Shown piece by piece: positions 1 to 8,323 of a DNA stretch of 64,000 nt. The notes beneath the pieces are model-generated. The model saw only the letters and a list, made by a program, of their open reading frames with translations. It ran no database searches and was not told where the DNA came from. The stretch covers positions 1 through 64,000 of the forward strand of contig NZ_AXAZ01000017.1 of the NCBI RefSeq assembly GCF_000473065.1. Reading direction: 5' to 3'. Within the stretch, counting starts at the first letter, position 1, and the number at the start of each line of letters is the position of its first letter. The position numbers and the translations under genes were made by a program. This DNA comes from Bradyrhizobium sp. WSM1743 (lineage in GTDB: Bacteria > Pseudomonadota > Alphaproteobacteria > Rhizobiales > Xanthobacteraceae).

Positions 1-1
1 C

Positions 2-88
2 TTGCTGGCACACCTCTTGATCATCCTGCTGCTCGAGCCGCTTGCCCGCGACTTCGAGGACTCTCCCCGCTGGATGCAGGCCGCCTGA
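2..88 (+). CDS. C-terminal end of a membrane protein (cut by window edge)
   Basis: An open frame runs in from the left edge and stops at TGA 86-88, giving 28 residues. It begins with a hydrophobic stretch rich in Leu and Ile (LLAHLLIILLL) followed by a charged tail (EPLARDFEDSPRW). This looks like a last transmembrane helix and a short cytoplasmic tail, so it is probably the end of a real integral membrane protein. Too little is visible to name the family. Confidence 0.5.
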   Translation: MLAHLLIILLLEPLARDFEDSPRWMQAA

Positions 89-395
89 CGGCACCTGGCG
101 CTTGGCGTGTTTTGCAACAACTCGTTGCATCCTTGCTACAAGCGATCATTCCACAACCAACCATCCGTTGCTTCCGCCGCAGAAAGCGAGCGCTTGGGCG
201 GCACCTGCGCGAGCCTCCTCGAAAACGTCCGTATCAATCGATGCTCGCGCTACCTTAACGCCTATGCGGTCTTCCCTGCGCCCTCTGACATTGGGGGTGA
301 TGAATCAAAACTCGGGCGAAATGAGCCGCGAGGATGCGGAGCCGTGTCTGCGAGTGAGATGCGAGTTAGCGGAGAACAGCGTTTCTACTTGCTCC

Positions 396-473
396 GTCAT
401 TGCGAGCGCAGCGAAGCAATCCAGACTCTTGCTGTGGAGGGATTCTGGATTGCTTCGCTGCGCTCGCAATGAC
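396..473. repeat. Intergenic palindromic repeat, family A
   Basis: Arms of about 30 nt are almost perfect reverse complements: the left arm begins GTCATTGCGAGCGCAGCGAA and the right arm ends CTTCGCTGCGCTCGCAATGAC, with about 20 nt between. A diverged copy lies at 14409-14494. Single-copy hairpins of this kind occur in many intergenic regions of Bradyrhizobium. It would fold as a long RNA hairpin and contains no gene. Confidence 0.85.
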
Positions 474-507
474 GAGGAGTGAGAGGTGCGTATCAAGCTC
501 AGTCTCG

Positions 508-664
508 TGCCCCGGACGCAGCGCAGCGCTTCGCTGGCCATGCGAAGCATCGTCCAGCGAGCGGTGCGCTGCAGAGCCGGGGCCCATCCCACAGCGTTCT
601 GTGCGACTTTCTTGGTCCCGGCTCTGCGCCGCAACGCCTTTGGCGTTGCAGCTTGTCCGGGACA
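508..664. repeat. Intergenic palindromic repeat, family B
   Basis: A 157-nt element whose left end (TGCCCCGGACGCAGCGCAGC) pairs with its right end (GCTTGTCCGGGACA region) and which has an inner pair, GAGCCGGGGCCCAT with GGTCCCGGCTCTGC. A closely similar element is at 29352-29493 and a related one at 27475-27627. The shared architecture of outer and inner dyads marks them as one dispersed repeat family. Confidence 0.8.
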
Positions 665-860
665 TGAGAGTGGCGGGGCCCGGTCACGGATTGCCAAACA
701 CTCCCCGCATTTCATCTCAAATTGCAACTCGGGCGTGCAAGAAGTCTTGATCGGCCGTGAGTTAGGGGTGATCGCAGGCCTTGAACGGGCCGCACGCCGG
801 CAGCGACTAACCGACAGAGTGCACAGGGATCAGTGGAACGTGATCGAGCTTCCTCTTTCT

Positions 861-881
861 AAAGTACCAAAATGGTGCTTT
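861..881. promoter_or_regulatory. Inverted repeat just upstream of the pspA-like operon
   Basis: AAAGTACC, a 5-nt AT spacer and GGTGCTTT form a near-perfect dyad with one mismatched pair. It ends one base before the GTG and ten bases before the ATG that could start the first gene. Its position suggests an operator or a translation-control hairpin. The palindrome is visible; its role is inferred and no regulator is identified. Confidence 0.35.
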
Positions 882-882
882 A

Positions 883-2046
883 GTGCTTTTCATGACCCCG
901 TCGCCCAAAAACGCTCCGTTCGCGCTGCGTTACAGGCTTGCCCCTGACCCGGCCGCCAAGGCCGCCATCGAGGCGACGTTTAGGGCTTATGACCGCATGA
1001 TGGAGATCCTCGACGAGGTGGCGCGGGCCCACAATGTGGGTTCCAACGTCGTCCTGCTCCATGCCCATGCCTATGATCCGATCCGGAAGGAGACCGCGCT
1101 GCCCTCGCGGCTGGTGACGCTGGGCCTGCGCGACCGCGCCGAGTATCGCGCCGCGCAAGGGCGCCGCCTGCCGCTCGACGACAAGCTCGCCAAGATCAAG
1201 GGGCCCGCCACCATTTCGATCGCGACCGTGCAAGGGCGGTTCAGCGTGCCGTTCGACTACGCCGGCTATGCCGAAGGCTGGGGGCAGAGCGTGCCCGCGC
1301 GCCTCATCCGCACCGACGACGGTCTTGAAGTTCACTACGGCGTCACGCCGAACAGCCTGCCAGAGGAGGAGAACGCCATGGATACCATTGCTGCCGCTCC
1401 CGACAATTTCCTGTCCCGGGTCGGGCGCCTGATCGCCGGGATCGCCTATGACGCGATCGAGCAGGCGGAAGGCAAGAACAAGCTGAAGGTGGTCGGTCAG
1501 GCCATCCGTGAGATCGAGCGTGCCGAGAGCGAGGCGCGTGACGCGCTCGCCGCTGCGCGTGCCGAGGAATATCGCCTCAACGCCCGCCGCACCGAGATCG
1601 AACGCGAGATGGCCGATCTAGCACCCAAGATCGAGGGTGCGATCGCTGACAGCCGCGACGATCTCGCGCGCGCGGGCATCGCGCGGCAAATGGATCTGGA
1701 GGCGCAGTTCGAGGTGCTCTCCCGCGCCATCGACGAGAACAACGAGAAGATCGAGCAATGCGTCACCTCGCTGCGCGCGGTGCTGTCGGCACTCCAGGAT
1801 GCTGAGCAGCGCCGCGCCGATCTGGAAAAGAGCGAGAGTGCTGCGAGCCATCAAGCCGCAACGTCACCGCGGAAGCAGGGCGGCGCGTCTGCGGCGGCGA
1901 AGGCGCTGCGGGCGGGCAGGGCAGTGGCACGCGCCACCGGGGTGCCCCCCGGCATCCCCTATTCGAGCGACATCGACGAGCTCAGCGCGCTCCATCGCGA
2001 CAAGGAAATTGCGGCGAGGCTCGCGCGGTTGAAGTCGCGCTCCTGA
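883..2046 (+). CDS. PspA/IM30-family protein with TnpB-like N-terminal domain
   Basis: The 387-residue frame (GTG 883, or ATG 892) has two parts. Residues about 166-387, from MDTIAAAPDNFLSRVGRLIA, are a PspA/IM30 membrane-remodelling coiled coil with heptad-rich Glu/Arg/Ala helices. Residues 1-165 resemble the N-terminal half of IS200/IS605 OrfB/TnpB proteins: a YRL...P start, an LPSRL...LRDRAEY helix, and GPATISIATVQGRFSVPF, which matches the beta-barrel segment before RuvC. No RuvC active site follows. AGGAGG at 1364-1369 sits 8 nt before ATG 1378, so a PspA-only product of 222 residues is very likely also made. It heads an operon with a YqiJ-like and a flotillin gene. PspA assignment is confident; TnpB relationship is pattern recognition. 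Confidence 0.75.
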   Translation: MLFMTPSPKNAPFALRYRLAPDPAAKAAIEATFRAYDRMMEILDEVARAHNVGSNVVLLHAHAYDPIRKETALPSRLVTLGLRDRAEYRAAQGRRLPLDDKLAKIKGPATISIATVQGRFSVPFDYAGYAEGWGQSVPARLIRTDDGLEVHYGVTPNSLPEEENAMDTIAAAPDNFLSRVGRLIAGIAYDAIEQAEGKNKLKVVGQAIREIERAESEARDALAAARAEEYRLNARRTEIEREMADLAPKIEGAIADSRDDLARAGIARQMDLEAQFEVLSRAIDENNEKIEQCVTSLRAVLSALQDAEQRRADLEKSESAASHQAATSPRKQGGASAAAKALRAGRAVARATGVPPGIPYSSDIDELSALHRDKEIAARLARLKSRS

Positions 2047-2056
2047 GTGCCGTGTC

Positions 2057-2722
2057 ATGAGCACTCTGCTCGAACACGTCATGGCGCCGGAGGTCAGGCC
2101 GTTCGCGATCGCGGCGGCCATGATCGTCATCGTCGGCTCGGTCGAGGTGATTTCGATGCTGGTCGGGGCCTCCTTGAGCGAGATGCTTGGCACCAACATC
2201 GATTTCGCTCATCCCAGCGACAATGGCGTGATCAACGCCATCTCCTGGATCAATGTCGGCGGCGTGCCGCTCTTGATCTTCCTGCTGCTGCTGCTCGGCG
2301 CCTTCTCCATCACCGGCTTCCTGATCCAGGACATCGCGCGAATGGTTGCGGGTCCCTTGCCGGCGACGATCGCTTCGACCGGGGCGGTCATGGTCTCGGT
2401 TCCGCTGGTCCGCGCCGCAAGCAGAGCCATCGCGCGGGTCATTCCTAAGGACGAAAGCTATGTCGTCGGCTTGGGGGACCTCGTCGGGCGCATCGGGGAG
2501 GTCGTGATCGGCCCGCTCGACCAGGGCCCGCCCGGCCGCGTCAGCGTCGCCGATGTCCATGGCAACCGCCATTTCGTCTCGGCGGTCGCGGCGCCGTCAT
2601 CGGGACCTTTGCCGCAGGGAACCATGGTGCTCCTGGTCGACCGCGATGGCACGCGCTTCGTCGCGGTGAAGGCCGACGATGAACTCAAGCCGTCCAAGCC
2701 ACCTCTAACAGGTCACCTCTAA
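2057..2722 (+). CDS. YqiJ-like OB-fold membrane protein
   Basis: A 221-residue protein with three hydrophobic segments (about residues 14-38, 71-98 and 104-124) followed by a soluble C-terminal beta-rich domain (about 140-215) that looks like the OB-fold of the YqiJ/NfeD-like family. These proteins pair with flotillins in the inner membrane, and the flotillin gene follows 30 bp downstream. The preceding PspA-like gene ends 10 bp upstream, so the three are probably one transcript. E. coli yqiJ-yqiK is the closest known arrangement. The substrate, if any, is unknown; the role is thought to be membrane microdomain maintenance. Confidence 0.75.
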   Translation: MSTLLEHVMAPEVRPFAIAAAMIVIVGSVEVISMLVGASLSEMLGTNIDFAHPSDNGVINAISWINVGGVPLLIFLLLLLGAFSITGFLIQDIARMVAGPLPATIASTGAVMVSVPLVRAASRAIARVIPKDESYVVGLGDLVGRIGEVVIGPLDQGPPGRVSVADVHGNRHFVSAVAAPSSGPLPQGTMVLLVDRDGTRFVAVKADDELKPSKPPLTGHL

Positions 2723-2753
2723 GCAGTTAGCAAGTCATTCATTGGAGAAAGTC

Positions 2754-4448
2754 ATGTTCGACATCGCAGTCCCGGCCATGATCGGCGTCGCGCTGATCGT
2801 CGTCCTGGGGATCGTCTTCACCATTCTCTACAAGCGCGCCACCCGCGACGAGGCCTTTGTGCGCACCGGCCTTGGCGGCAAGAAGGTCGTGCTTGACGGC
2901 GGCGCCATGATCCTGCCGATCTTCCACTCCTACGCCAGCGTCAATCTGAAGACGCTGCGGCTCACCGTCGAGCGCAAGGAGCGGGAATCCCTCATCACCA
3001 AGGACCGCCTGCGCGTCGACATCGTTGCCGAGTTCTACGTCCGTGTCCGTCCCGACGAGGAAAGCATCGCGCTCGCGAGCCAGACGCTGGGCGCGCTGAC
3101 CAACGATGCCGAGGCGCTGCGGAACCAGGTCGAGGCGAAATTCGTCGACGGCTTGCGCTCGGTCGCTGCGACCATGACCATCCTGGAACTCCAGGAGAAG
3201 CGCTCGGATTTCGTCAAGCACGTGCAGTCGACGGTCGAGTCCGACGTCAAGTCGAACGGCCTCGAGCTGGAATCGGTGTCCCTGACGAAGCTCGACCAGA
3301 CCGACGTCAAGTTCTTCAACCCGGAAAACTTCTTCGACGCCGAAGGTCTCACCCAACTAAAGACCATCACCGAGACCCGCCGCCGCGACCGCAACGCCAT
3401 CGTGCGCGACAACGAGGTCGCGATCGCGCAGAAGGACCTCGAGGCGCGGCAGCAGACCCTGACCATCGAACGCACCAAGAAAGAGGCCGAGCTGTCCCAG
3501 GAGCGCGACATCGCCAACAAGACCGCGAGCACCCGCGCCGAGGTCGCAACCGCGACGCAAACCGCGCGCCTGACCGAGGAGAATGCCCGCATCGACACCG
3601 ACAGGGCGGTTGCCGAGAAGGAGGCCGGCGCCAAGCAGGTCAAGGAAACCGCGGTGATCGAGTCGGATCTGGCCATCAACAAACGCAAGACCGATGCCCA
3701 GCGCGAGATCCAAATCGCGACCCAGGAAAACGAGATCCAGATCGCGGCGAAGAGCAAACAGACCTCGGAAGCCGTCGCCGAGGCCAAGGCCGCCGAAGCG
3801 CTCGCCGTGTCGGCCGAAGAAAAGGTCGTGACTGCACGCGCGGTCGAGGTCGCCGATCGTGCCCGTCTCACCCAGGTGCTGGCCGCACGCACAGAGGCCG
3901 AACGCAAATCGACCGAGGTGATCGTCGCGGCCGAAGCCGAAAAGAAGGCCGCGCTCGATCGCGCCGAGGCCACCAAGACGCTGGCCACCGCGGAAGCGGA
4001 GTCCAACAAGATCAAGGCGGTCGGCGTCAGGAACATCGGCGAGGCGGAAGCTGCCGTCATCACCATGAAGAACGAGGCGCAGAACAAGCTCGGCAGCAAC
4101 GTGATCGATTTCGAGATCGCCAAGAAGCGGATCGAGACCATGCCCTCGGCACTGGCCGAGATGGTGAAGCCGATCGCCAACCTCAAGGATGTCCGCATCC
4201 TACACACCGGCGGCGCGTTCGGCGGCAACGGCGCCGGCGCAGGCAATGTGGGCTTCGGCGAAGGTCTCGCTGGCGAGCTCCTCAAGGTGCATGCGCTGCG
4301 TCCGATGATCGACGAGATCCTGCGCCAGAGCGGCTTTGCGCCGGGCGACGATCCCGTCAAGGCGCTGGTCGGCGCAGTGACGGGCAAGAGCAACGGCGCG
4401 GCCGTGCCGGCGCCAGTGCCGGAGAAGACAAACGCCGCCGATCTATGA
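2754..4448 (+). CDS. Flotillin-like protein, YqiK type
   Basis: The start is ATG 2754 with GGAGAAA at 2744-2750; an upstream in-frame TTG at 2742 overlaps that ribosome site and is less likely. The 564-residue product has one N-terminal transmembrane helix (about residues 5-28), a band-7/SPFH domain (about 45-210), a long Ala/Glu/Lys coiled coil of EA-rich repeats (about 215-430) and a Gly-rich C-terminal segment near residue 490. Length and order match E. coli YqiK. Flotillins scaffold membrane domains. With the PspA-like and YqiJ-like neighbours it suggests an envelope integrity module. Confidence 0.85.
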   Translation: MFDIAVPAMIGVALIVVLGIVFTILYKRATRDEAFVRTGLGGKKVVLDGGAMILPIFHSYASVNLKTLRLTVERKERESLITKDRLRVDIVAEFYVRVRPDEESIALASQTLGALTNDAEALRNQVEAKFVDGLRSVAATMTILELQEKRSDFVKHVQSTVESDVKSNGLELESVSLTKLDQTDVKFFNPENFFDAEGLTQLKTITETRRRDRNAIVRDNEVAIAQKDLEARQQTLTIERTKKEAELSQERDIANKTASTRAEVATATQTARLTEENARIDTDRAVAEKEAGAKQVKETAVIESDLAINKRKTDAQREIQIATQENEIQIAAKSKQTSEAVAEAKAAEALAVSAEEKVVTARAVEVADRARLTQVLAARTEAERKSTEVIVAAEAEKKAALDRAEATKTLATAEAESNKIKAVGVRNIGEAEAAVITMKNEAQNKLGSNVIDFEIAKKRIETMPSALAEMVKPIANLKDVRILHTGGAFGGNGAGAGNVGFGEGLAGELLKVHALRPMIDEILRQSGFAPGDDPVKALVGAVTGKSNGAAVPAPVPEKTNAADL

Positions 4449-4490
4449 ATGCCCGTTCATTGCTGCGGAGAATTCGAACCGATAAAAGCA

Positions 4491-4524
4491 GGAACGTTGC
4501 GCGTCTCGCGTCGCGCAACGTTCC
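4491..4524 (+). terminator. 13-bp stem hairpin after the flotillin gene
   Basis: GGAACGTTGCGCG and CGCGCAACGTTCC are perfect reverse complements around an 8-nt loop, 42 bp after the flotillin stop. No T-run follows, so it is either a non-canonical terminator or a processing/stability hairpin between the operon and the next gene. Confidence 0.5.
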
Positions 4525-4655
4525 GGAGTGGTGGTCGATGGTGAACCCGTCGACTGCACTCCGGTCGACGCTTTCGAGGCAACAACATTGGTTGCCGTGG
4601 CGCCTGCGCCGATCGAGGCCAGGCGCTGGAGCCTGTTTCGATCGGAGGATTTTCA

Positions 4656-5024
4656 ATGAAGCATTTTCTGTCTGGACTGATCGCCATCGGCGTTTCGATC
4701 GCCGCCGCGCCGTCGTTCGCGGCTGATGCCCGCAACGTCACTGTCGTCAACGAGACCGGCTATGCCATCAAATTCCTGGGCTTCAACGCGCCGGATGATG
4801 GTCTGGACGAATGGGAGAACGAGCTCGACAAGGTGTTGCAGAACCAGGCCAGCACCTATGTCGAGTTCGATGATGACGACGAAGGCTGCGTCTGGAACAT
4901 CCGCGTCGACTGGCAGAACTACGACGAGGCGGTGCTGTGGAAAAACGTCAACCTCTGCAAGTTCACCGCGCTCCGCCTGCGCTATGATTCCGGCACCAAG
5001 ACCACCTCGTTTCTCGCAGAATGA
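4656..5024 (+). CDS. Small secreted acidic protein, unknown function
   Basis: ATG 4656 is preceded by GGAGG about 8 nt upstream. The 122-residue product has a clear Sec signal peptide (MKHFLSGLIAIGVSIAAAPS, cleavage after AFA-type residues near 22). The mature part is about 100 residues, acidic, with a DDDDEG patch and two Cys (one in EGCVWNI, one in NLCKF) that could form a periplasmic disulfide. The alternating hydrophobic pattern suggests an all-beta fold. I do not recognise the family. It follows the flotillin operon on the same strand beyond a hairpin, so co-regulation is possible but not shown. Confidence 0.7.
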   Translation: MKHFLSGLIAIGVSIAAAPSFAADARNVTVVNETGYAIKFLGFNAPDDGLDEWENELDKVLQNQASTYVEFDDDDEGCVWNIRVDWQNYDEAVLWKNVNLCKFTALRLRYDSGTKTTSFLAE

Positions 5025-5162
5025 TGTTTGGCTGACCTGGCCGGAGGAGGGGCCATTCCAGGCCCTTCCTTGCGGCGCGTTGCGGATGATGACGAATTCG
5101 TCCTTTGCAAGCGCAAGCGGCTTTGTTATACGCAGCCGCGCGCGAACGAACGGTTCGCCTTT

Positions 5163-5237
5163 TCCTCGGTAGCTCAGCGGTAGAGCATCCGACTGTTAAT
5201 CGGATGGTCGCTGGTTCGAATCCAGCCCGGGGAGCCA
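5163..5237 (+). tRNA. tRNA-Asn (GTT)
   Basis: A complete 75-nt cloverleaf. The acceptor TCCTCGG pairs with CCGGGGA, the D-arm is AGCTCAGCGGTAGAGC, the anticodon stem is TCCGA/TCGGA with GTT at 5195-5197, the T-arm contains GGTTCGAATCC, and a G discriminator and CCA are encoded. The GTT anticodon reads Asn codons. A 26-nt part of it (5186-5211) recurs in inverted orientation at 41613-41638. Confidence 0.97.
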
Positions 5238-5448
5238 AATCTTGCCGACAATTCAAGGATTTGCGCCCGCATCCTCGTGCGACGTGCGATCTTCTTGTCG
5301 TGATCTTTGAAGCCTGCATCCACGATCCAGCGTGGAATCGATCTCAAACAGATGTGTGGGCGGGCGCGGTCGCGCCATGCGGGCGGCGCCAAATCGACTC
5401 AATTCAAACCGAGCATGGTAGCGCCGGACATTTACGGAGCTGATTCCC

Positions 5449-5628
5449 ATGCCAGAGATCCAGGTCGACCATTCTCGGGTGGCCCCCTCGATTCTGCCGG
5501 CCGGCATTCCTGAGCTCAGCGATGACGAATGCCTCGCCTGTCTGGCGCGGGCGGTCGAGACGCCGGATTCGGCACGGCTGGACGAGGTCGCCGCTCTGAT
5601 CGGCCGCCTCGCGGTGGCGATCGAATAA
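5449..5628 (+). CDS. Small hypothetical protein, 59 residues
   Basis: ATG 5449 to TAA 5628, with ACGGAGC about 8 nt upstream of the start. The product begins MPEIQVDHSRVAPSILPAGI and ends in an Ala/Leu/Asp-rich helix with the segment SDDECLACLARAVETPDSA. It has a coherent amphipathic C-terminal helix and normal GC-rich third positions, so it is probably a real small soluble protein. I do not recognise it. It lies between tRNA-Asn and the pcm-like gene. Confidence 0.5.
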   Translation: MPEIQVDHSRVAPSILPAGIPELSDDECLACLARAVETPDSARLDEVAALIGRLAVAIE

Positions 5629-5768
5629 GGCTGATCGGGCCCCTCTATTGCGGAGTTGCGGAAGCCGTGGTCGCTCGAGGCCGACGGCCATGTTGCGTTT
5701 TGACTGAGCATGCTTCAAAGATGCCGCGAATTTCCTCCGCGGCATCGTCCGCATTGCAGGGTCCGCAA

Positions 5769-6431
5769 ATGTCCGGTTTTTCGACCGCGCGCCAAAAAAT
5801 GGTCGATGGCCAGGTGCGCACCAATGACGTCACCGACCGCCGTATTCTCGACGCCATGCTCACGGTTCCGCGCGAGGCCTTCGTGCCGGCCGGCCGGCAG
5901 GCATTGGCTTACCTCGACCTGGACCTCGACGTGAGCGAAGGCGCCGCCAAGCGGTTCCTGATCAAGCCGCAGCTGACTGGCAAGCTGCTTCAGGCCGCCG
6001 AAATCCGCGAGGGCGACAACGTGCTGATCGTCGGCTGCGCCACGGGCTACCTCGCCGCGCTGACCGCCAAGCTCGCGCGGCAGGTCACCGCGACCGAATG
6101 CGATTCGGCTTTGGCCGCGAAGGCCAGGGACGCCTTCGCCGCCCTGGGGCTTGCCAATGTCACCTGCAAGGCGGCGGCCTGCCCCGACGGGGAACCGTCT
6201 GCCGCTCCCTATGACGTGATCGTCCTCAACGGTGCGGCCGAGGTGATGCCGGAAGCTCTGCTCGGGCAGCTGAAGGAGGGCGGGCGTCTGGTGGGTGTGT
6301 TGGCCAAATCCAAGCCGCCGCGCGCCACGATCGTGACCCGTACCCACGGCGAATTCGGCCATCGGGCGCTGTTCGATGCCGCAGCCCCGGTCCTTCCCGG
6401 GCTGGAACGGGCGGCTGCCTTCGTCTTCTGA
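5769..6431 (+). CDS. Protein-L-isoaspartate O-methyltransferase family protein
   Basis: I chose ATG 5769 (MSGFSTARQKMVDGQVRTND), where PIMT-family similarity begins. The 220-residue product has the N-terminal MV..Q.R...V.D..IL.AM...PRE.FVP pattern of the family and a Rossmann SAM-binding region (VLIVGCATGYLAALTAKL, about residues 92-109). The usual motif I GTGSGY is GCATGY and the substrate-loop ISQP motif is replaced by LIKPQLTGK, so its specificity may differ from true isoaspartyl repair. It precedes tolC, a neighbourhood conserved in rhizobia. Family confident, exact substrate uncertain. Confidence 0.75.
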   Translation: MSGFSTARQKMVDGQVRTNDVTDRRILDAMLTVPREAFVPAGRQALAYLDLDLDVSEGAAKRFLIKPQLTGKLLQAAEIREGDNVLIVGCATGYLAALTAKLARQVTATECDSALAAKARDAFAALGLANVTCKAAACPDGEPSAAPYDVIVLNGAAEVMPEALLGQLKEGGRLVGVLAKSKPPRATIVTRTHGEFGHRALFDAAAPVLPGLERAAAFVF

Positions 6432-6507
6432 CGGCCTAAAAGCCGCCCAAATCCCGTTCTGAATCAGAAGTGTGGCCGGGATGCTGCACGTGAAGAGTTT
6501 CCACTGA

Positions 6508-6527
6508 GAACTACCTTGAGGTAGTTC
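6508..6527 (+). promoter_or_regulatory. Perfect 8-bp hairpin upstream of tolC
   Basis: GAACTACC TTGA GGTAGTTC is a perfect dyad with a 4-nt loop, 77 bp after the pcm-like stop and 93 bp before the tolC start. It could be a terminator for the upstream gene or an operator for tolC. No T-run is present. Confidence 0.4.
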
Positions 6528-6619
6528 CGTCGCGCCAATCCGCGTCCTATGTTGCGGCGGGGCAACGACTCCACTCGGTAGACGGTAACCCAGCTCGCGG
6601 GCACGAGCCGGGCGTTAGA

Positions 6620-8023
6620 ATGAACGGAATTTCAGGGATGCATGGGGTGAAGCTCTTCACCGGAGCTGCGGTTTCGGTCCTGCTGCTGGCGCTGGCCGGG
6701 CCGACGCCTGCCTTGGCGGATACCATCGAAGCCGCGCTGGTGCGCGCCTATCAGAACAATCCGCAGCTTAACGCGCAGCGTGCCCAGGTGCGCTCGACTG
6801 ACGAAAACGTGCCTCAGGCCTTGTCGGGCTATCGCCCGAGGGTTTCGCTGACCGCGAGCGCTGGTTACCAGTACTCGGACTTCAAGAGCAGCACCACCAG
6901 CGACCCCGTCAACGGTACGGGCATTCCCCGCAGTGTGGGACTGACCGCCTCCCAGACATTGTACAATGGCAATCAGACTGCCAACCGGACGCGCGCCGCC
7001 GAGAGCCAGGTCTCCGGAGCCCGCGAGGGGTTGCGTGTGCTTGATCAGAGCGTGCTGCTCCAGGCCGCGACGACATACATGGATTATCTGCGCGACGCCG
7101 CCACGCTGGAAGTCCAGCGTAGCAACGTACGCGTGCTCGAGCAGACGCTGAAGCAGACCCGTGACCGCTTCAACGTCGGTGAAGTGACCCGCACTGACGT
7201 CGCGCAATCGGAGGCGCAACTGGCTGCCGGCAAGACGCAGGCGCTCACTGCCGAAGCAAATCTGACCACGACGCGGGCGAACTTCCGGCGCATCATCGGT
7301 AACGAGCCGACGAACCTCGCGCCGGGCTCGCCTGTCGATCGGTTCCTGCCTCCGACGCTTGCAGCTGCAATCGAGCTTGCCCTCGTCGAGAACCCCAACG
7401 TCACGGCGGGCATGTACGGTATCGACGTCAATCATCTTCAGGTGAAGATCAACGAAGGCGCGCTGCTGCCGACGGTCACCCTGCAAGCATCGGTCACCCA
7501 AGCCTTCGAGCAGTCCCTGATCCAATACCGCTCGTTCGGCGCCTCTGCGGTCGCGCAGCTCTCGGCTCCGATCTATCAGGGTGGTGCCGAATACGCGCTG
7601 ATTCGTCAGTCCAAGGAGAACCTTGCGCAGCAGCGCCTCAATCTGGAGACGACCCGCGATCAGGCTCGTGCCACGGTGGTGCAGACGTGGGGCCAGTTGC
7701 AGGCCAGCAAGGCGCAAGTGCAGTCCGCACAGGCACAGGTCGCGGCCTCGGAGATCGCGCTGAACGGCGTCCGTGAAGAGGCCAAGGCTGGCCAGCGCAC
7801 CACGCTCGACGTGCTCAACGCGCAGCAGGCGCTGGTGAACGCGCGTGTCGCACTCGTCACCGCACAACATGATCGCGTGGTTGCATCCTATTCCGTGCTG
7901 AGTGCCGTAGGCCGTCTATCGCCGCAGGTCCTTGGCTTGCCGACCACAACCTACGACGCCAGCGTTCACTACCATCAGGTCCGCGACAGCTGGGCCGGCG
8001 TGCGCACGCCCGACGGGCGCTGA
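6620..8023 (+). CDS. tolC: TolC-family outer membrane efflux protein
   Basis: A 467-residue protein with a signal peptide (cleavage near PALADTIEAAL, about residue 32) and two tandem outer-membrane-efflux repeats (about 35-230 and 245-440). Hallmarks are long coiled-coil helices and phrases such as SQTLYNGNQTANR and SAPIYQGGAEYALIRQSKE. TolC trimers form the exit duct for type I secretion and RND pumps. No pump gene is adjacent, so it is probably a shared exit channel. An alternative in-frame ATG at 6638 would give a shorter signal peptide and cannot be excluded. Confidence 0.92.
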   Translation: MNGISGMHGVKLFTGAAVSVLLLALAGPTPALADTIEAALVRAYQNNPQLNAQRAQVRSTDENVPQALSGYRPRVSLTASAGYQYSDFKSSTTSDPVNGTGIPRSVGLTASQTLYNGNQTANRTRAAESQVSGAREGLRVLDQSVLLQAATTYMDYLRDAATLEVQRSNVRVLEQTLKQTRDRFNVGEVTRTDVAQSEAQLAAGKTQALTAEANLTTTRANFRRIIGNEPTNLAPGSPVDRFLPPTLAAAIELALVENPNVTAGMYGIDVNHLQVKINEGALLPTVTLQASVTQAFEQSLIQYRSFGASAVAQLSAPIYQGGAEYALIRQSKENLAQQRLNLETTRDQARATVVQTWGQLQASKAQVQSAQAQVAASEIALNGVREEAKAGQRTTLDVLNAQQALVNARVALVTAQHDRVVASYSVLSAVGRLSPQVLGLPTTTYDASVHYHQVRDSWAGVRTPDGR

Positions 8024-8323
8024 TTCCCGTTCTCATCCGGTCGGCCTCGCGAACAGCCGAGGTCGACCGGCGCTTTGCTTGCAATCATCAAAATCCCTGA
8101 CATAGCCTTGCCAAGATGATGCGGGTCGATTCGCCCCGCGTTGTCGTGTGCGTATCGCTTGAGTGCCGGGGGCAGGGGCGCACCGTTGCACGTTGAGCCG
8201 TGATCTGGGGACAAGTCGGGCTGCCGCGACGAAAATCACGGGCCTCCCGTCCGGAACCGGCCAATCCTGTCGTGCTTGGTGTAAAACAACGCATGCGAGG
8301 GCGTTGATGATGTGGAGTCGGAG

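Larger units (their letters stand above)
89..860. other. Intergenic region without a convincing gene
   Basis: About 770 bases separate the left-edge gene from the pspA-like gene. The open frames on both strands lie over two palindromic repeats (396-473 and 508-664) and encode Arg/Ser/Ala-rich sequence with no domain I recognise. I see no tRNA or other structured RNA here apart from the repeats. The promoter of the downstream operon presumably lies in the last 200 bases. Confidence 0.6.

Noticed and set aside
874..890. A sigma-54 promoter overlapping the pspA-operon start
   Set aside because: The GG and GC elements are one base too close and the site would overlap the start codon.
305..947. 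Several overlapping frames upstream of the pspA-like gene
   Set aside because: They cover the two palindromic repeats and encode biased Arg/Ser/Ala sequence with no ribosome site.
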